This document shows positions 18,260-26,767 of a DNA stretch of 64,000 bases, piece by piece; position 1 is the first letter of the stretch, and each line of letters opens with the position of its first letter. The position numbers and the translations under genes are program-made. The notes under the pieces were generated by a model. The model did not search any database and had not been told where the DNA came from. It saw nothing but the letters and a program-made list of their open reading frames with translations. The stretch lies in assembly GCF_014287355.1 (NCBI RefSeq), contig NZ_JACOPE010000001.1:2046001-2110000 (forward strand), read 5' to 3'. This DNA comes from Ruminococcus hominis (GTDB taxonomy: Bacteria; Bacillota; Clostridia; Lachnospirales; Lachnospiraceae).

Positions 18260-18493
18260 TTATGCATTCTTTTTGCTTTTAATCTGATCAACTGCGTCCT
18301 GCACTGTTGAAATCTGCTCTACTGCATCATCCGGAATCTCAATATCAAATTCCTCTTCTAATTTCAACACAATCTGGATCACATCCAAAGAATCCGCTGC
18401 CAGATCCTCAACAAATCTGCTTTCCGGTTTTACATCCTCTACATTTAAATTCATCTCTTCTGCAATGATTTTCCGTATTTTTTCAAATTCCAT
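18260..18493 (-). CDS. acpP: Acyl carrier protein
   Basis: Small acidic carrier of growing fatty acyl chains. At 77 aa it has the phosphopantetheine attachment site DSLD with Ser35 (ADSLDVIQIVLKLEEEFDIEIPDD) and the usual four-helix pattern. It lies 26 bp after plsX, whose product uses acyl-ACP as substrate, and shares its transcript. Confidence 0.97.
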   Translation of the reverse strand: MEFEKIRKIIAEEMNLNVEDVKPESRFVEDLAADSLDVIQIVLKLEEEFDIEIPDDAVEQISTVQDAVDQIKSKKNA

Positions 18494-18519
18494 AATCTTA
18501 ATCCTCTCTTCAACTTCTT

Positions 18520-19557
18520 TTAATCTTCTTTTTTTGTTTCTTTCTGTGCTTTTTCCAATTGAATTGCTTCCTCAATCTTAGCACTGATTGCCTGTTCCTT
18601 AAATGTCACACACTGAATGATGGAATTGCAGACTTCTGTCGCCTTTGAACTTCCATGTGTTTTAACAACCAGTCCTTTCAGTCCTAACATTGGTGCTCCG
18701 CCATATGCAGTTGCATCAAATGACTTGAGTGTTGTCTTTAATGCCGGTTTTACAAGCAATCCGCCAATCTTGCTTTTTAAAGTTGACATCATACCTTTCT
18801 TCACTTCACTTAACAAAGTACCTGCAACACCTTCATAAAGCTTTAAGATAACGTTTCCAACAAAAGCTTCACATACAATAACATCTGCTGCTCCGGATGG
18901 AATATCCCTCGCCTCCACACTACCGATAAAGTTAATATCTTTGCATGCTTTTAAAAGTGGAAATGTCTCTTTCACTAAAGCATTCCCTTTTTCTTCTTCT
19001 GCACCGATATTCACAATACCTACTGTTGGATTCTTCTTTCCAATAACATGTTCCATATAAATAGAACCCATCTTAGCAAATTGGACAAGATGAGAAGGTC
19101 TTGCATCTACATTGGCTCCACAATCAATCAGTAATGATACTCCTTTTGCAGTCGGGATCAATGGTGCCAAAGGTGTACGTTCTACTCCCTTTATCTTGCC
19201 TACCAATATCTGACCACCGACAAGAACTGCCCCTGAATTACCTGCTGATACTACTGCATCAGCCTTTTTATCATGTACCAGTTTCATCGCAACTGACATG
19301 GATGAATCTTTCTTTCTTCTAATTGCAAGAACCGGTGACTCTGCCATCTCGATTTCTTCTGTAGCATTGACAATCTCTAACTGTTCTTTTGGATATTCAT
19401 ACGATTTTAATGTATCTTTCAGTATCTCTTCTTTTCCAACCAACAGAACTTTTATGTCTTTTCGCTGTTTTATTGCATTTACCGCTCCCTTTACAATCTC
19501 CTGCGGTGCATTATCTCCACCCATTGCATCAAGAGCAACTATTGTAGTCTCGGACAT
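18520..19557 (-). CDS. plsX: Phosphate acyltransferase PlsX
   Basis: Soluble/peripheral enzyme that makes acyl-phosphate from acyl-ACP for PlsY. The 345-aa protein starts with ATIV-like TIVALDAMGGDNAPQEIVKGA, the family signature. It contains VSAGNSGAVLVGG, LIDCGANVDARP and VCEAFVGNVILKLYEG. Its C terminus is lysine/glutamate rich. It lies between rpmF and acpP. A good terminator follows rpmF, so plsX may depend on partial readthrough or on a promoter that I could not identify with confidence. Confidence 0.96.
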   Translation of the reverse strand: MSETTIVALDAMGGDNAPQEIVKGAVNAIKQRKDIKVLLVGKEEILKDTLKSYEYPKEQLEIVNATEEIEMAESPVLAIRRKKDSSMSVAMKLVHDKKADAVVSAGNSGAVLVGGQILVGKIKGVERTPLAPLIPTAKGVSLLIDCGANVDARPSHLVQFAKMGSIYMEHVIGKKNPTVGIVNIGAEEEKGNALVKETFPLLKACKDINFIGSVEARDIPSGAADVIVCEAFVGNVILKLYEGVAGTLLSEVKKGMMSTLKSKIGGLLVKPALKTTLKSFDATAYGGAPMLGLKGLVVKTHGSSKATEVCNSIIQCVTFKEQAISAKIEEAIQLEKAQKETKKED

Positions 19558-19594
19558 ATTTTTTCCTCCTTACATAACTGTTTATAATTCTATC

Positions 19595-19641
19595 AAAAAA
19601 ATAAAAAAAAAACAAGGACTTGATGTTACTCAAATCCTTGT
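19595..19641 (-). terminator. Terminator between rpmF and plsX
   Basis: In the minus-strand RNA, ACAAGGAUUUGA and UCAAGUCCUUGU (plus positions 19612-19641) pair along 12 bp with one G-U. The loop is 6 nt. A long U-run follows (plus-strand A-tract 19595-19611). It ends or attenuates the yceD-rpmF message before plsX. Confidence 0.82.
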
Positions 19642-19657
19642 CATTATCCATTTCTAA

Positions 19658-19837
19658 TTAGTCAACTGAAATGATTTCTTTTTTGTTGTAGCTACCACAA
19701 GCCTTACATACTCTGTGAGGCATCATAAGTTCTCCACACTTGCTGCATTTAACAAGGTTTGGAGCGCTCATTTTCCAGTTAGCTCTTCTCTTATCTCTTC
19801 TTGCTTTAGAAGATTTATTCTTTGGACAGATAGACAT
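19658..19837 (-). CDS. rpmF: 50S ribosomal protein L32
   Basis: A 59-aa ORF read directly from the sequence. It begins MSICPKNKSSKARRDKRRANWK and contains two CxxC pairs (CSKCG and CKACG), giving the zinc-binding form of L32. It ends KKEIISVD. AAGGAGGTG lies 7 nt upstream of the ATG. It starts 3 nt after the yceD stop, the usual yceD-rpmF pairing, and precedes plsX as in many bacteria. Confidence 0.96.
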   Translation of the reverse strand: MSICPKNKSSKARRDKRRANWKMSAPNLVKCSKCGELMMPHRVCKACGSYNKKEIISVD

Positions 19838-19840
19838 AGG

Positions 19841-20368
19841 TTACACCTCCTTAAAATTCTTAAACAGATCACGGACAACTGACATTCTTGGATCAAGACT
19901 CGTGTCTTCACAGTCACAAGTACCCTTATTTAGGTTCTGACCACAAACGTTACAAATGCCCTTACAGTCTTCCCTGCAAAGAACTTTCGTCGGCCATCCT
20001 ATTAGTATCTCGTTATAGAGCATTTTGTCCACGTCAAGATAATATCCGTCAATATAATTTGATTCATCGAATCCTTCTTCCAGTTCCGCATCGGATTGCG
20101 CGAGATCGACATGCTTCTCCACATCCAGCACAATCTCCTGCTCCACATCTTCCAGACAACGATCGCATGGAATCAAAACACAAATCTTTGATTTAGCTTG
20201 AATCCGATATTCTCGCTTCTTCATATGTGAAACTGTAATCATTACCGGATCTTTTTGAACAATAGAATAAGTTCCTGCTCTTGTCTGAAACTCTTCCATA
20301 TCCAATTGTACGGTCTCATTAATCGTTTGATGACGGTCTGATAACACGTCTGATAGGTTTAACAGCAT
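19841..20368 (-). CDS. yceD: YceD/DUF177 family protein (rRNA/L32-linked)
   Basis: Conserved partner of rpmF; in plants and E. coli the family is linked to 23S rRNA accumulation. The 175-aa product has an acidic middle (AELEEGFDESNYIDGYYLDVD) and the C-terminal cysteine cluster CREDCKGICNVCGQNLNKGTCDC, probably a zinc site. The open frame starts 6 codons earlier at a GTG, but AGGAG overlaps that stretch and sits 7 nt before the ATG at 20368 (MLLNLSDVL), so that ATG is taken. It heads the yceD-rpmF unit and has a strong promoter. Confidence 0.9.
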   Translation of the reverse strand: MLLNLSDVLSDRHQTINETVQLDMEEFQTRAGTYSIVQKDPVMITVSHMKKREYRIQAKSKICVLIPCDRCLEDVEQEIVLDVEKHVDLAQSDAELEEGFDESNYIDGYYLDVDKMLYNEILIGWPTKVLCREDCKGICNVCGQNLNKGTCDCEDTSLDPRMSVVRDLFKNFKEV

Positions 20369-20395
20369 AGTTCTACTCCTATTCACACAAAGACT

Positions 20396-20423
20396 ATTAT
20401 ATCATGTAAAAAGTATTTGTCAA
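20396..20423 (-). promoter_or_regulatory. Strong promoter of yceD-rpmF
   Basis: Minus-strand TTGACA (20418-20423) and TATAAT (20396-20401) match consensus at every base, with a 16-bp spacer. Two A-tracts directly upstream of the -35 box resemble an UP element. The 24 bases 20418-20441 are identical to those at the trp operon promoter (40452-40475). Confidence 0.88.
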
Positions 20424-20551
20424 TCATTTTTTTATTTTTTTGAAATTTTGATTTTTCGAAAAGAGAAAATCCTGGGATACTGTCCACTCCCATATCAATC
20501 ACACCAAAACAAAAAAATCTACCAAACCTTTTGTCGTATGCATGGCAACAA

Positions 20552-20599
20552 CAGGGACGGGGAAAAGTGGTTTTAAAAAGCCACTTTTCTCCGTCCCTG
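20552..20599 (-). repeat. GGGACGG/CCGTCCC palindromic element between ackA and yceD
   Basis: A 19-bp inverted repeat (20552-20570 and 20581-20599, one mismatch) with a 10-nt loop. The ends are CAGGGACGG and CCGTCCCTG. No T-run follows on either strand, so it does not look like a plain terminator. A second element with the same ends lies at 49221-49278. These are probably members of a dispersed palindromic repeat family. The stretch 20424-20551 holds only A/T-rich sequence, with no gene seen. Confidence 0.75.
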
Positions 20600-20612
20600 A
20601 CTGGCTTTGAAA

Positions 20613-21806
20613 TTATTTCAACAATGCAACTGTTTCTCTAGCGATTGCAAGCTCTTCGTTTGTAGGAATTACCAATACATTAACTTTTGAACCTGGTTTA
20701 GAAATCATAATTTCCTGACCTCTTGTATTGTTAGCTTCCTCATCAATCTCAATTCCAAGATATCCAAGATATCCAAGAACCAATTCACGAACGCCGTGGT
20801 CGTTCTCTCCGATACCTGCTGTAAATACGATATTATCTACACCGTTCATTGCTGCTACGTATGCTCCAACGTATTTTGCAACACGATAAGCAAATACTTC
20901 CAGAGCAACTTTAGCTTTCTCATTTCCTGCATCTGCTGCATCCCACAGATCACGGAAATCACTTGAAAGGTTTCCTGATAATCCGTAAACACCTGATTTT
21001 TTATTTACAACATCCATCAATCCATCAATATCAAGATTCTCTTTCTTAGCGATGAACTCTAAGATAGCTGGATCAATGTCTCCTGAACGTGTTCCCATTA
21101 CAAGACCTTCCAATGGAGTAAGTCCCATAGATGTATCAACTGATTTACCATTCAGAACAGCTGATACACTTGATCCGTTTCCAAGGTGGCACACGATTGT
21201 CTTTGTCTGATCATATGGAACTCCAAGAATCTCAGCTGCTCTCTTAGATACAAAGCTGTGGCTTGTTCCGTGGAAACCATAACGTCTTACTTTGTATTTC
21301 TCATAGTACTCATATGGAAGTCCATACATATATGCTTTCTGTGGCATTGTCTGATGGAAAGCTGTATCAAATACTCCTACCATCGGTGTTCCTGGCATCA
21401 GTTTCTCGCATGCTGCGATACCGATCAGGTTTGCAGGGTTGTGAAGTGGTGCAAGTTCGTTACACTCTTCTACTGCTTTTTTCATCTCTTCTGTAATAAT
21501 TGCAGATGAAGCAAATTTTTCTCCACCATGCACAACACGATGTCCTACTGCACCGATTTCATCCAGGCTCTTAACAACTCCTGTTTTCTCGTTTGTCAAT
21601 GCATTGATCACATACTGGATTGCTTCTTCATGTGTAGGCATTGCAAGATCTGTTTTTTCTTTTTCTCCGCCAGCTGGCTGATATGTCAGTCTTCCGTCGA
21701 TTCCGATTCTTTCGCAAAGTCCTTTTGCAAGAACTTCCTCTGTGTCAGAGTTGATTAACTGGAATTTCAAAGATGAACTTCCACAGTTGATTACTAATAC
21801 GTTCAT
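20613..21806 (-). CDS. ackA: Acetate kinase
   Basis: Makes ATP and acetate from acetyl phosphate, the main substrate-level phosphorylation of saccharolytic anaerobes. The 397-aa product begins MNVLVINCGSSSLKFQL (adenosine/phosphate-binding N terminus). It has RRYGFHGTSHSFVSKRA, the CHLGNGSSVSA loop, DTSMGLTPLEGLVMGTRSGDIDP and FTAGIGEND. The open frame extends 34 codons upstream, but AAGGAGG is 7 nt before the ATG at 21806. It lies 10 bp after pta, the standard pta-ackA pair. Confidence 0.97.
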   Translation of the reverse strand: MNVLVINCGSSSLKFQLINSDTEEVLAKGLCERIGIDGRLTYQPAGGEKEKTDLAMPTHEEAIQYVINALTNEKTGVVKSLDEIGAVGHRVVHGGEKFASSAIITEEMKKAVEECNELAPLHNPANLIGIAACEKLMPGTPMVGVFDTAFHQTMPQKAYMYGLPYEYYEKYKVRRYGFHGTSHSFVSKRAAEILGVPYDQTKTIVCHLGNGSSVSAVLNGKSVDTSMGLTPLEGLVMGTRSGDIDPAILEFIAKKENLDIDGLMDVVNKKSGVYGLSGNLSSDFRDLWDAADAGNEKAKVALEVFAYRVAKYVGAYVAAMNGVDNIVFTAGIGENDHGVRELVLGYLGYLGIEIDEEANNTRGQEIMISKPGSKVNVLVIPTNEELAIARETVALLK

Positions 21807-21816
21807 AATATCCTCC

Positions 21817-22809
21817 TTATGCTTGAGCCTGTACAGCTGTAATAGCGATAACGCCTTCAATATCTTCTGCACTACATCCACGAGACAAATCGTTAACCGG
21901 TGCTGCAATTCCCTGTGTCAGAGGGCCATAAGCTTCTGCTTTAGCAAGTCTCTGAACAAGTTTATATCCGATATTTCCTGCATCAAGATCTGGGAAAATC
22001 AAAACATTAGCATGTCCTGCAACCGGGCTTCCCGGTGCTTTAGACTCTCCTACTGAAGGTACAATTGCTGCATCAAGCTGCAATTCTCCATCCAGACGTA
22101 CATTTGGATTCAATTCTTTTGCAATTTTTGTTGCCTCTACAACTTTGTCTACATCTGCATGTTTTGCACTTCCCTTTGTAGAATGTGAAAGCATAGCAAC
22201 GACTGGCTCTTCACCTGTTAACAGCTTGAACGATTCTGCTGAAGATAATGCAATATTTGCAAGTTTCTCTGGATCCGGATTCTGTTCAAGTCCTGAATCT
22301 CCAAAGATAAATGTTCCGTTTGCTCCCATATCACAATCTGGAACTACCATTACGAAGAATGCTGAAACCAGTTTTGTACCTGGTTTTGTCTTTAAGATCT
22401 GCAGGCATGGACGAAGTGTGTCTGCTGTTGAGTGGCATGCTCCTGATACCATTCCGTCAGCGTCTCCCATTTTTACCATCATTACGCCATAATATAAATA
22501 GTTATTTAACAGCAATTCTCTTGCCTGTTCTTCTGTCATACCTTTTTTCTGTCTTAATTCGACTAATTTTGCTATGTATGCTTCTGTCTTATCGTTTGTA
22601 GCAGGATCTACAATCTGAGCTCCTGTAAGATCGTATCCAGCGCCAACCTTCTCAATCTGTTCTTTGCTACCAACGAGAATCAGTTTTGCTGTTCCTTCTT
22701 TTAAAACTGCCTCTGCTGCTTTGTAAGTTCTTTCATCTTCTGTCTCAGGAAGAACAATTGTTTTAATATCAGATTTTGCTCTTGCTTTGATTTCATCAAT
22801 AAATCCCAT
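21817..22809 (-). CDS. pta: Phosphate acetyltransferase
   Basis: Converts acetyl-CoA and phosphate to acetyl phosphate for acetate kinase. At 330 aa it is the short, single-domain form without the DRTGG regulatory region. Motifs include IVLPETEDERTYKAAEAV, the MVSGACHSTADTLRP loop near residue 120, FFVMVVPD, SFKLLTGEEPVVAMLSHSTKGSAKH and AGHANVLIFPDLDAGNIGYKLVQR. AAAGGTGG precedes the ATG. A good promoter lies just upstream. Confidence 0.97.
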   Translation of the reverse strand: MGFIDEIKARAKSDIKTIVLPETEDERTYKAAEAVLKEGTAKLILVGSKEQIEKVGAGYDLTGAQIVDPATNDKTEAYIAKLVELRQKKGMTEEQARELLLNNYLYYGVMMVKMGDADGMVSGACHSTADTLRPCLQILKTKPGTKLVSAFFVMVVPDCDMGANGTFIFGDSGLEQNPDPEKLANIALSSAESFKLLTGEEPVVAMLSHSTKGSAKHADVDKVVEATKIAKELNPNVRLDGELQLDAAIVPSVGESKAPGSPVAGHANVLIFPDLDAGNIGYKLVQRLAKAEAYGPLTQGIAAPVNDLSRGCSAEDIEGVIAITAVQAQA

Positions 22810-22845
22810 GATTTAAAGCCACCTTTCATTTTTCTCACTGCTCCC

Positions 22846-22874
22846 ATTATACCTCAAAGATTTTAGGGAAACAA
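22846..22874 (-). promoter_or_regulatory. pta-ackA promoter
   Basis: Minus-strand TTGTTT (22869-22874) and TATAAT (22846-22851), 17 bp apart, place the start about 30 nt before the pta ATG. Confidence 0.7.
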
Positions 22875-23029
22875 GGGGATTCTATGTGCATTTTTTAGTA
22901 CAATATGCCTTTTTTTCGTTATTTTTTTATCTATCTTGTACTTTTTTAGAAACAATTGTATTTTTCAATTTTAAAAGCTGATAAAAAAAGAAGCGGTTAT
23001 TTTTCAAACCACTCCGTTTACTCTTATTT

Positions 23030-24373
23030 TTATAATTTAAAAAATGCTGTAATAATCGCAAAATACATCAAAATTGTACAAGTATCCATAATCGTTGAAA
23101 TCAACGGTGCTGCCATCAATGCCGGATCAAGTCCTATCTTCTTTGCAAACAAAGGCAATGTACATCCTATACACTTTGCCATACAAACAATCGCGATCAT
23201 CGTAATTCCAATCGCAATTGCAAGCATTATATCCTGGTCATACATAATATAAACCCGGATTCCATTTACAACTGCCAGCATTAATCCTACCAATATAGCA
23301 ATTCGAATTTCCTTAAATACAACTTTGAAAAACTCTTTAAATTCAATCTCCCCGACAGCTATCCCACGAATCACCATCGTCGAACTCTGCGAGCCACAAT
23401 TACCGCTGGTTCCCATCAGCATCGGAATAAATGTAATCAAAATTGGCATGACCGCCATCGCCGACTCATAATGAGCCAGTATTTCTCCACTGACCGTTGC
23501 AGACAACATCAACAACATCAGCCAGAGTGCTCTGTTCTTCGCATGTTGAAAAACAGATGTGCCAAAATAAGAATCTTCATTTGGTGTAACACCGGCCATG
23601 ATACTGATATCTTCCGTCGCTTCATCCTGCAACACCGTCATTGCATCATCTACTGTTACAATTCCAACCAGACAATTCTCATGATCGATGATTGGAATCG
23701 CTACCAGACTATATTTTTCAATCATGGCTGCCACCTTTTCCTGATCATCCAGTGTCCTTGCACACAATACATTCTCATCCATAATTTCTTCAATCAGTCT
23801 GGATTCTCCTACTGTTAAAAGATCTTTTACATCAACCGAACCGATCAGCTTTTTCTTCTCCGTCACATAGCAAGTATAAATGGTTTCTTTATTAATACCA
23901 ACCTGACGAATTTTTAAAATAGCCTCTTCTACGGTCATTTCTTTTCGCAGACTGATATACTCAATATTCATAATGCTTCCCGCACTGTCTTCGGGATACT
24001 GTAAAAGTGCATTGATTTTCTTTCGTGTCTCTTCATCAGTCGCCTTCAAAAGACGATCAACTACATTCGCCGGCATCTCTTCTACGACATCAACCGTATC
24101 ATCCACATACATCTCTTCCATGACTTCTTCCAGCTCAGAATCCGTCAATGCATTGATCAGATCTTCGCGCATGTCACTGTTCATGTCTGTAAATACTTCT
24201 GCCGCCTCTTCCTTCGCCAGCAAACGGAACATCAAAACTCTCTGACGTTCTCCCACTTCTTCCATTACTTCAACGATATCGACAGGATGCATGTTTTCTA
24301 ACTTTTCTTTTAACTTTTTAAATTCTCTTGCATCTAATAATTCCAGCAATATTTCACTATTTAATTCTTCCAT
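23030..24373 (-). CDS. mgtE: Magnesium transporter MgtE
   Basis: Mg2+-gated Mg2+ channel of the plasma membrane. The 447-aa product has the N domain (1 to about 125), then LLQYPEDSAGSIM leading into two CBS domains (about 130-250) and the plug helix. Five membrane helices follow from about residue 280 to the end. The pore-lining TSGNCGSQSSTMVIRGIAVGEI and the Mg2+-site helix DPALMAAPLISTIMDT are intact. The ATG at 24373 is 6 nt after GAGGGTG; an in-frame GTG lies 3 codons earlier. There is no room for an M-box riboswitch, since tmcAL starts only 83 bp away on the other strand. Confidence 0.95.
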   Translation of the reverse strand: MEELNSEILLELLDAREFKKLKEKLENMHPVDIVEVMEEVGERQRVLMFRLLAKEEAAEVFTDMNSDMREDLINALTDSELEEVMEEMYVDDTVDVVEEMPANVVDRLLKATDEETRKKINALLQYPEDSAGSIMNIEYISLRKEMTVEEAILKIRQVGINKETIYTCYVTEKKKLIGSVDVKDLLTVGESRLIEEIMDENVLCARTLDDQEKVAAMIEKYSLVAIPIIDHENCLVGIVTVDDAMTVLQDEATEDISIMAGVTPNEDSYFGTSVFQHAKNRALWLMLLMLSATVSGEILAHYESAMAVMPILITFIPMLMGTSGNCGSQSSTMVIRGIAVGEIEFKEFFKVVFKEIRIAILVGLMLAVVNGIRVYIMYDQDIMLAIAIGITMIAIVCMAKCIGCTLPLFAKKIGLDPALMAAPLISTIMDTCTILMYFAIITAFFKL

Positions 24374-24444
24374 TGCATCCACCCTCTTTCATCAGACATC
24401 TTTATATAGTATAATAGTTTATATCAACATATACAAGGAGCAAA

Positions 24445-24459
24445 ATGTTAAAAACATGA
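24445..24459 (+). other. Four-codon leader cistron (M-L-K-T) overlapping the tmcAL start
   Basis: AAGGAG (24435-24440) is 4 nt before an ATG at 24445. That ATG opens ATG TTA AAA ACA TGA. Its stop overlaps the tmcAL ATG in an ATGA arrangement. The only Shine-Dalgarno sequence is therefore well placed for the minicistron and 15 nt from the real gene, which suggests translational coupling. Confidence 0.4.
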
Positions 24460-25742
24460 AAATCGTAGGATTAATCACGGAATACAACCCTTTTCACAAT
24501 GGACACAAATATCATATTGAACAGGCAAAAAAAATAACCGGCGCGGATGCCGCTATCGTTGTTATGAGTGGGGACTATGTACAAAGAGGCATGCCTGCCA
24601 TTATGCCCAAACGTTTGAGAGCAGAGATGGCATTGAACTGCGGAGCTTGTGCAGTCTTCGAACTTCCCGTCTGCTATTCTACCGGCAGTGCAGAACTATT
24701 TGCCCTCGGTGCGGTATCATTATTAGACAAGCTCGGAATCGTTGATTATCTTTGTTTCGGAAGTGAGTGCAATGATTTACAGGGACTCCAGGCAATTGCT
24801 GATATTTTATGCGAAGAACCGACAGAATACAAACAGCTTTTACAAGAAGCCCTGCGAAGCGGACTTTCTTTTCCTGCCGCAAGACAAGAAGCACTTGGTA
24901 CCATTATGAAAACTGCCGATTCTTCTTTTTTATTAAACGATCCAAATAATATTCTTGGTGTAGAATACTTAAAAGCACTCCGACGTATAAACAGCAACAT
25001 AAAACCTTGCACGATCAAACGGCAGGATTCTCATTACCATGACCGGACACTGCGCACAACATACAGTTCTGCTTCTGCGATCCGTTCACTTTTTGCGTAT
25101 TCTGATTCCTTTGGCACTACATCAGAAGGTTTTCACAAGCGTGGAAACACACGGTTTTCCGGCATCTCAGGTGAATTAGCAAAACAAGTTCCATCCTCTT
25201 GTTTTAAATTATTAGAAGAAAACCATCAGGTTCTTTATCCAATCTCAGAACAGGATTTTTCACTTCTTCTAAAATATAAGCTATTAAACAAAACTCCCGA
25301 AAAGCTCATTCGGTATGCTGATGTTTCTGAAGAATTGGCTAATCGTATTTATGCAAATCTGAATAACTTTTTTGATTATCGTCAATTCTGCGAATTGTTA
25401 AAAACAAAAGAAGTAACACAGACAAGAATCAATCGTGCACTATTGCATATTATGCTTGGTATTAAAAAGAAAGAGCAGGAAACTTATTTAACTGATGGAT
25501 ATCATTACTACGCACATTTGCTTGGTTTCAGAAAAGATTGTGAAAAAGTAATTTCTGCAATCTCTAAAACCGGAACGCTTCCTTTATTAACAAAGCTTTA
25601 CAAACAGGACAAGCTTTCAGATGCTGGCCAACGTATGCTAAATCAAGATATTTTAGCTTCAAATTTGTATAATTCTGTAATTACTGAAAAATTCCGGACT
25701 CCATTTAAAAACGAGTATAACCACGGCATTTTAAAATTATAA
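24456..25742 (+). CDS. tmcAL: tRNA(Met) cytidine acetate ligase TmcAL (YlbM family)
   Basis: Acetate-dependent enzyme that makes N4-acetylcytidine at the wobble base of elongator tRNA-Met. The 428-aa product starts MKIVGLITEYNPFHNGHKYH, with the nucleotidyltransferase HxGH motif. VVMSGDYVQRGMPAIMPKRLRAEMAL and VFELPVCYSTGSAELFA follow, all standard for the family. The C-terminal half is helical. The open frame continues 55 codons upstream through mgtE antisense, which is not credible; the next good start is the ATG at 24456. Acetate from the adjacent pta-ackA route is its substrate, though this may be chance. Confidence 0.93.
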   Translation: MKIVGLITEYNPFHNGHKYHIEQAKKITGADAAIVVMSGDYVQRGMPAIMPKRLRAEMALNCGACAVFELPVCYSTGSAELFALGAVSLLDKLGIVDYLCFGSECNDLQGLQAIADILCEEPTEYKQLLQEALRSGLSFPAARQEALGTIMKTADSSFLLNDPNNILGVEYLKALRRINSNIKPCTIKRQDSHYHDRTLRTTYSSASAIRSLFAYSDSFGTTSEGFHKRGNTRFSGISGELAKQVPSSCFKLLEENHQVLYPISEQDFSLLLKYKLLNKTPEKLIRYADVSEELANRIYANLNNFFDYRQFCELLKTKEVTQTRINRALLHIMLGIKKKEQETYLTDGYHYYAHLLGFRKDCEKVISAISKTGTLPLLTKLYKQDKLSDAGQRMLNQDILASNLYNSVITEKFRTPFKNEYNHGILKL

Positions 25743-25764
25743 TTTTTCATAAATTCAAAGCAGA

Positions 25765-25800
25765 AAAGCTATTGTTTGAATTTCCTCAAACAATAGCTTT
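25765..25800 (+). terminator. Bidirectional terminator between tmcAL and degV
   Basis: AAAGCTATTGTTTGA and its exact complement flank a 6-nt loop, with T-rich sequence on the right and A-rich sequence on the left. It lies between convergent genes. Confidence 0.87.
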
Positions 25801-25829
25801 CTTATTATCGTATATATACTTTTTTAATT

Positions 25830-26693
25830 TTACAGGCTTACTTTCTTTGTACATGTTATTGCAAGTGAACCTGGTCCGATATGACATGCCACACTCAATG
25901 ATAATGGTGCACTTGTCAGTTCATACTGTGGAAATTTTTTCTGAATTTCTTCTTTCCATTCCTGCGCTGCTTCTTCATTTCCTGTATACGCCATACCAAG
26001 AATCAATTGATCTTCTTTTCCTTTAAAGCGCTCTTCGATATCATGTTCAATTGCTTTTAGCATTGTACGTTTTGCAGCTTTCAATCCTCGCACTTTTGAA
26101 AATGCGTCTAACTTATCACCCTGGATTGTCAGTACCGGTTTCAGATTTAACACTGTTCCAAGTGCCGCAGCCGCAGCTGTGATTCTTCCACCCTTTTTTA
26201 GATATTTCAAAGTATCTACAGTAATATAAATTGTTGACTCATACTTTTCTTTTTCAAGAATTGCTTTGATTTCTTTTGCTGATTTACCTGCATCACGCAA
26301 TACCAATGCATCCTTGACCGACTGCTCTTGTGTCACTGAAATGCGCTTATTGTCTACAACCTGCACTTTTCCATCATATTCCATAGACAACGAAATTGCA
26401 TTTTCACAAGTGCTGCTTAGCCCACTCGACATCGGGATATGTACAATCTCATCATATTCTTTCAGTAATTTTTCCCACAGATCCATCACATCTCCGGGAG
26501 ATGGCTGCGAAGTAGATATCTCCGCATCCTCTCCTAATTTCTGATAGAATTCTTCCTGTGAAAGTGATATGTCTTCAAAAAACAATTCTTCGTTAATATA
26601 GAATGGCATTGGGATAACATAAACTCCCAGCTCCTTCCCCCTTTCCTGTGTGATTCCACTATTACTGTCTGTTACTATTGCAATTTTACTCAT
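25830..26693 (-). CDS. DegV family fatty-acid-binding protein
   Basis: A 287-aa DegV/FakB-type protein, which binds a single fatty acid and, in species with FakA, presents it for phosphorylation. It begins MSKIAIVTDSNSGITQERGKELGVYVIPMPF. The conserved TSQPSPGDV motif (serine ligand of the carboxylate), IPMSSGLSSTCENA and the C-terminal TSAPLSLSVACHIGPGSLAI loop follow. The frame extends to a TTG 10 codons upstream. GGGGA lies 11 nt from the ATG at 26693, and this gives the usual N terminus. No fakA is in the window, so exogenous fatty acid use is only inferred. Confidence 0.88.
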   Translation of the reverse strand: MSKIAIVTDSNSGITQERGKELGVYVIPMPFYINEELFFEDISLSQEEFYQKLGEDAEISTSQPSPGDVMDLWEKLLKEYDEIVHIPMSSGLSSTCENAISLSMEYDGKVQVVDNKRISVTQEQSVKDALVLRDAGKSAKEIKAILEKEKYESTIYITVDTLKYLKKGGRITAAAAALGTVLNLKPVLTIQGDKLDAFSKVRGLKAAKRTMLKAIEHDIEERFKGKEDQLILGMAYTGNEEAAQEWKEEIQKKFPQYELTSAPLSLSVACHIGPGSLAITCTKKVSL

Positions 26694-26767
26694 CTCTAAT
26701 TTGTTCCCCTGTTCGATTTCCAACCTGTGCCTGACAAATGTCTTTTCACACAGAATAAACTTCTTTA

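Noticed and set aside
22875..23029. Riboswitch (M-box) for mgtE or a small gene
   Set aside because: This stretch is downstream of mgtE and upstream of pta; it is A/T rich with no M-box motifs. The true upstream side of mgtE is only 83 bp long.
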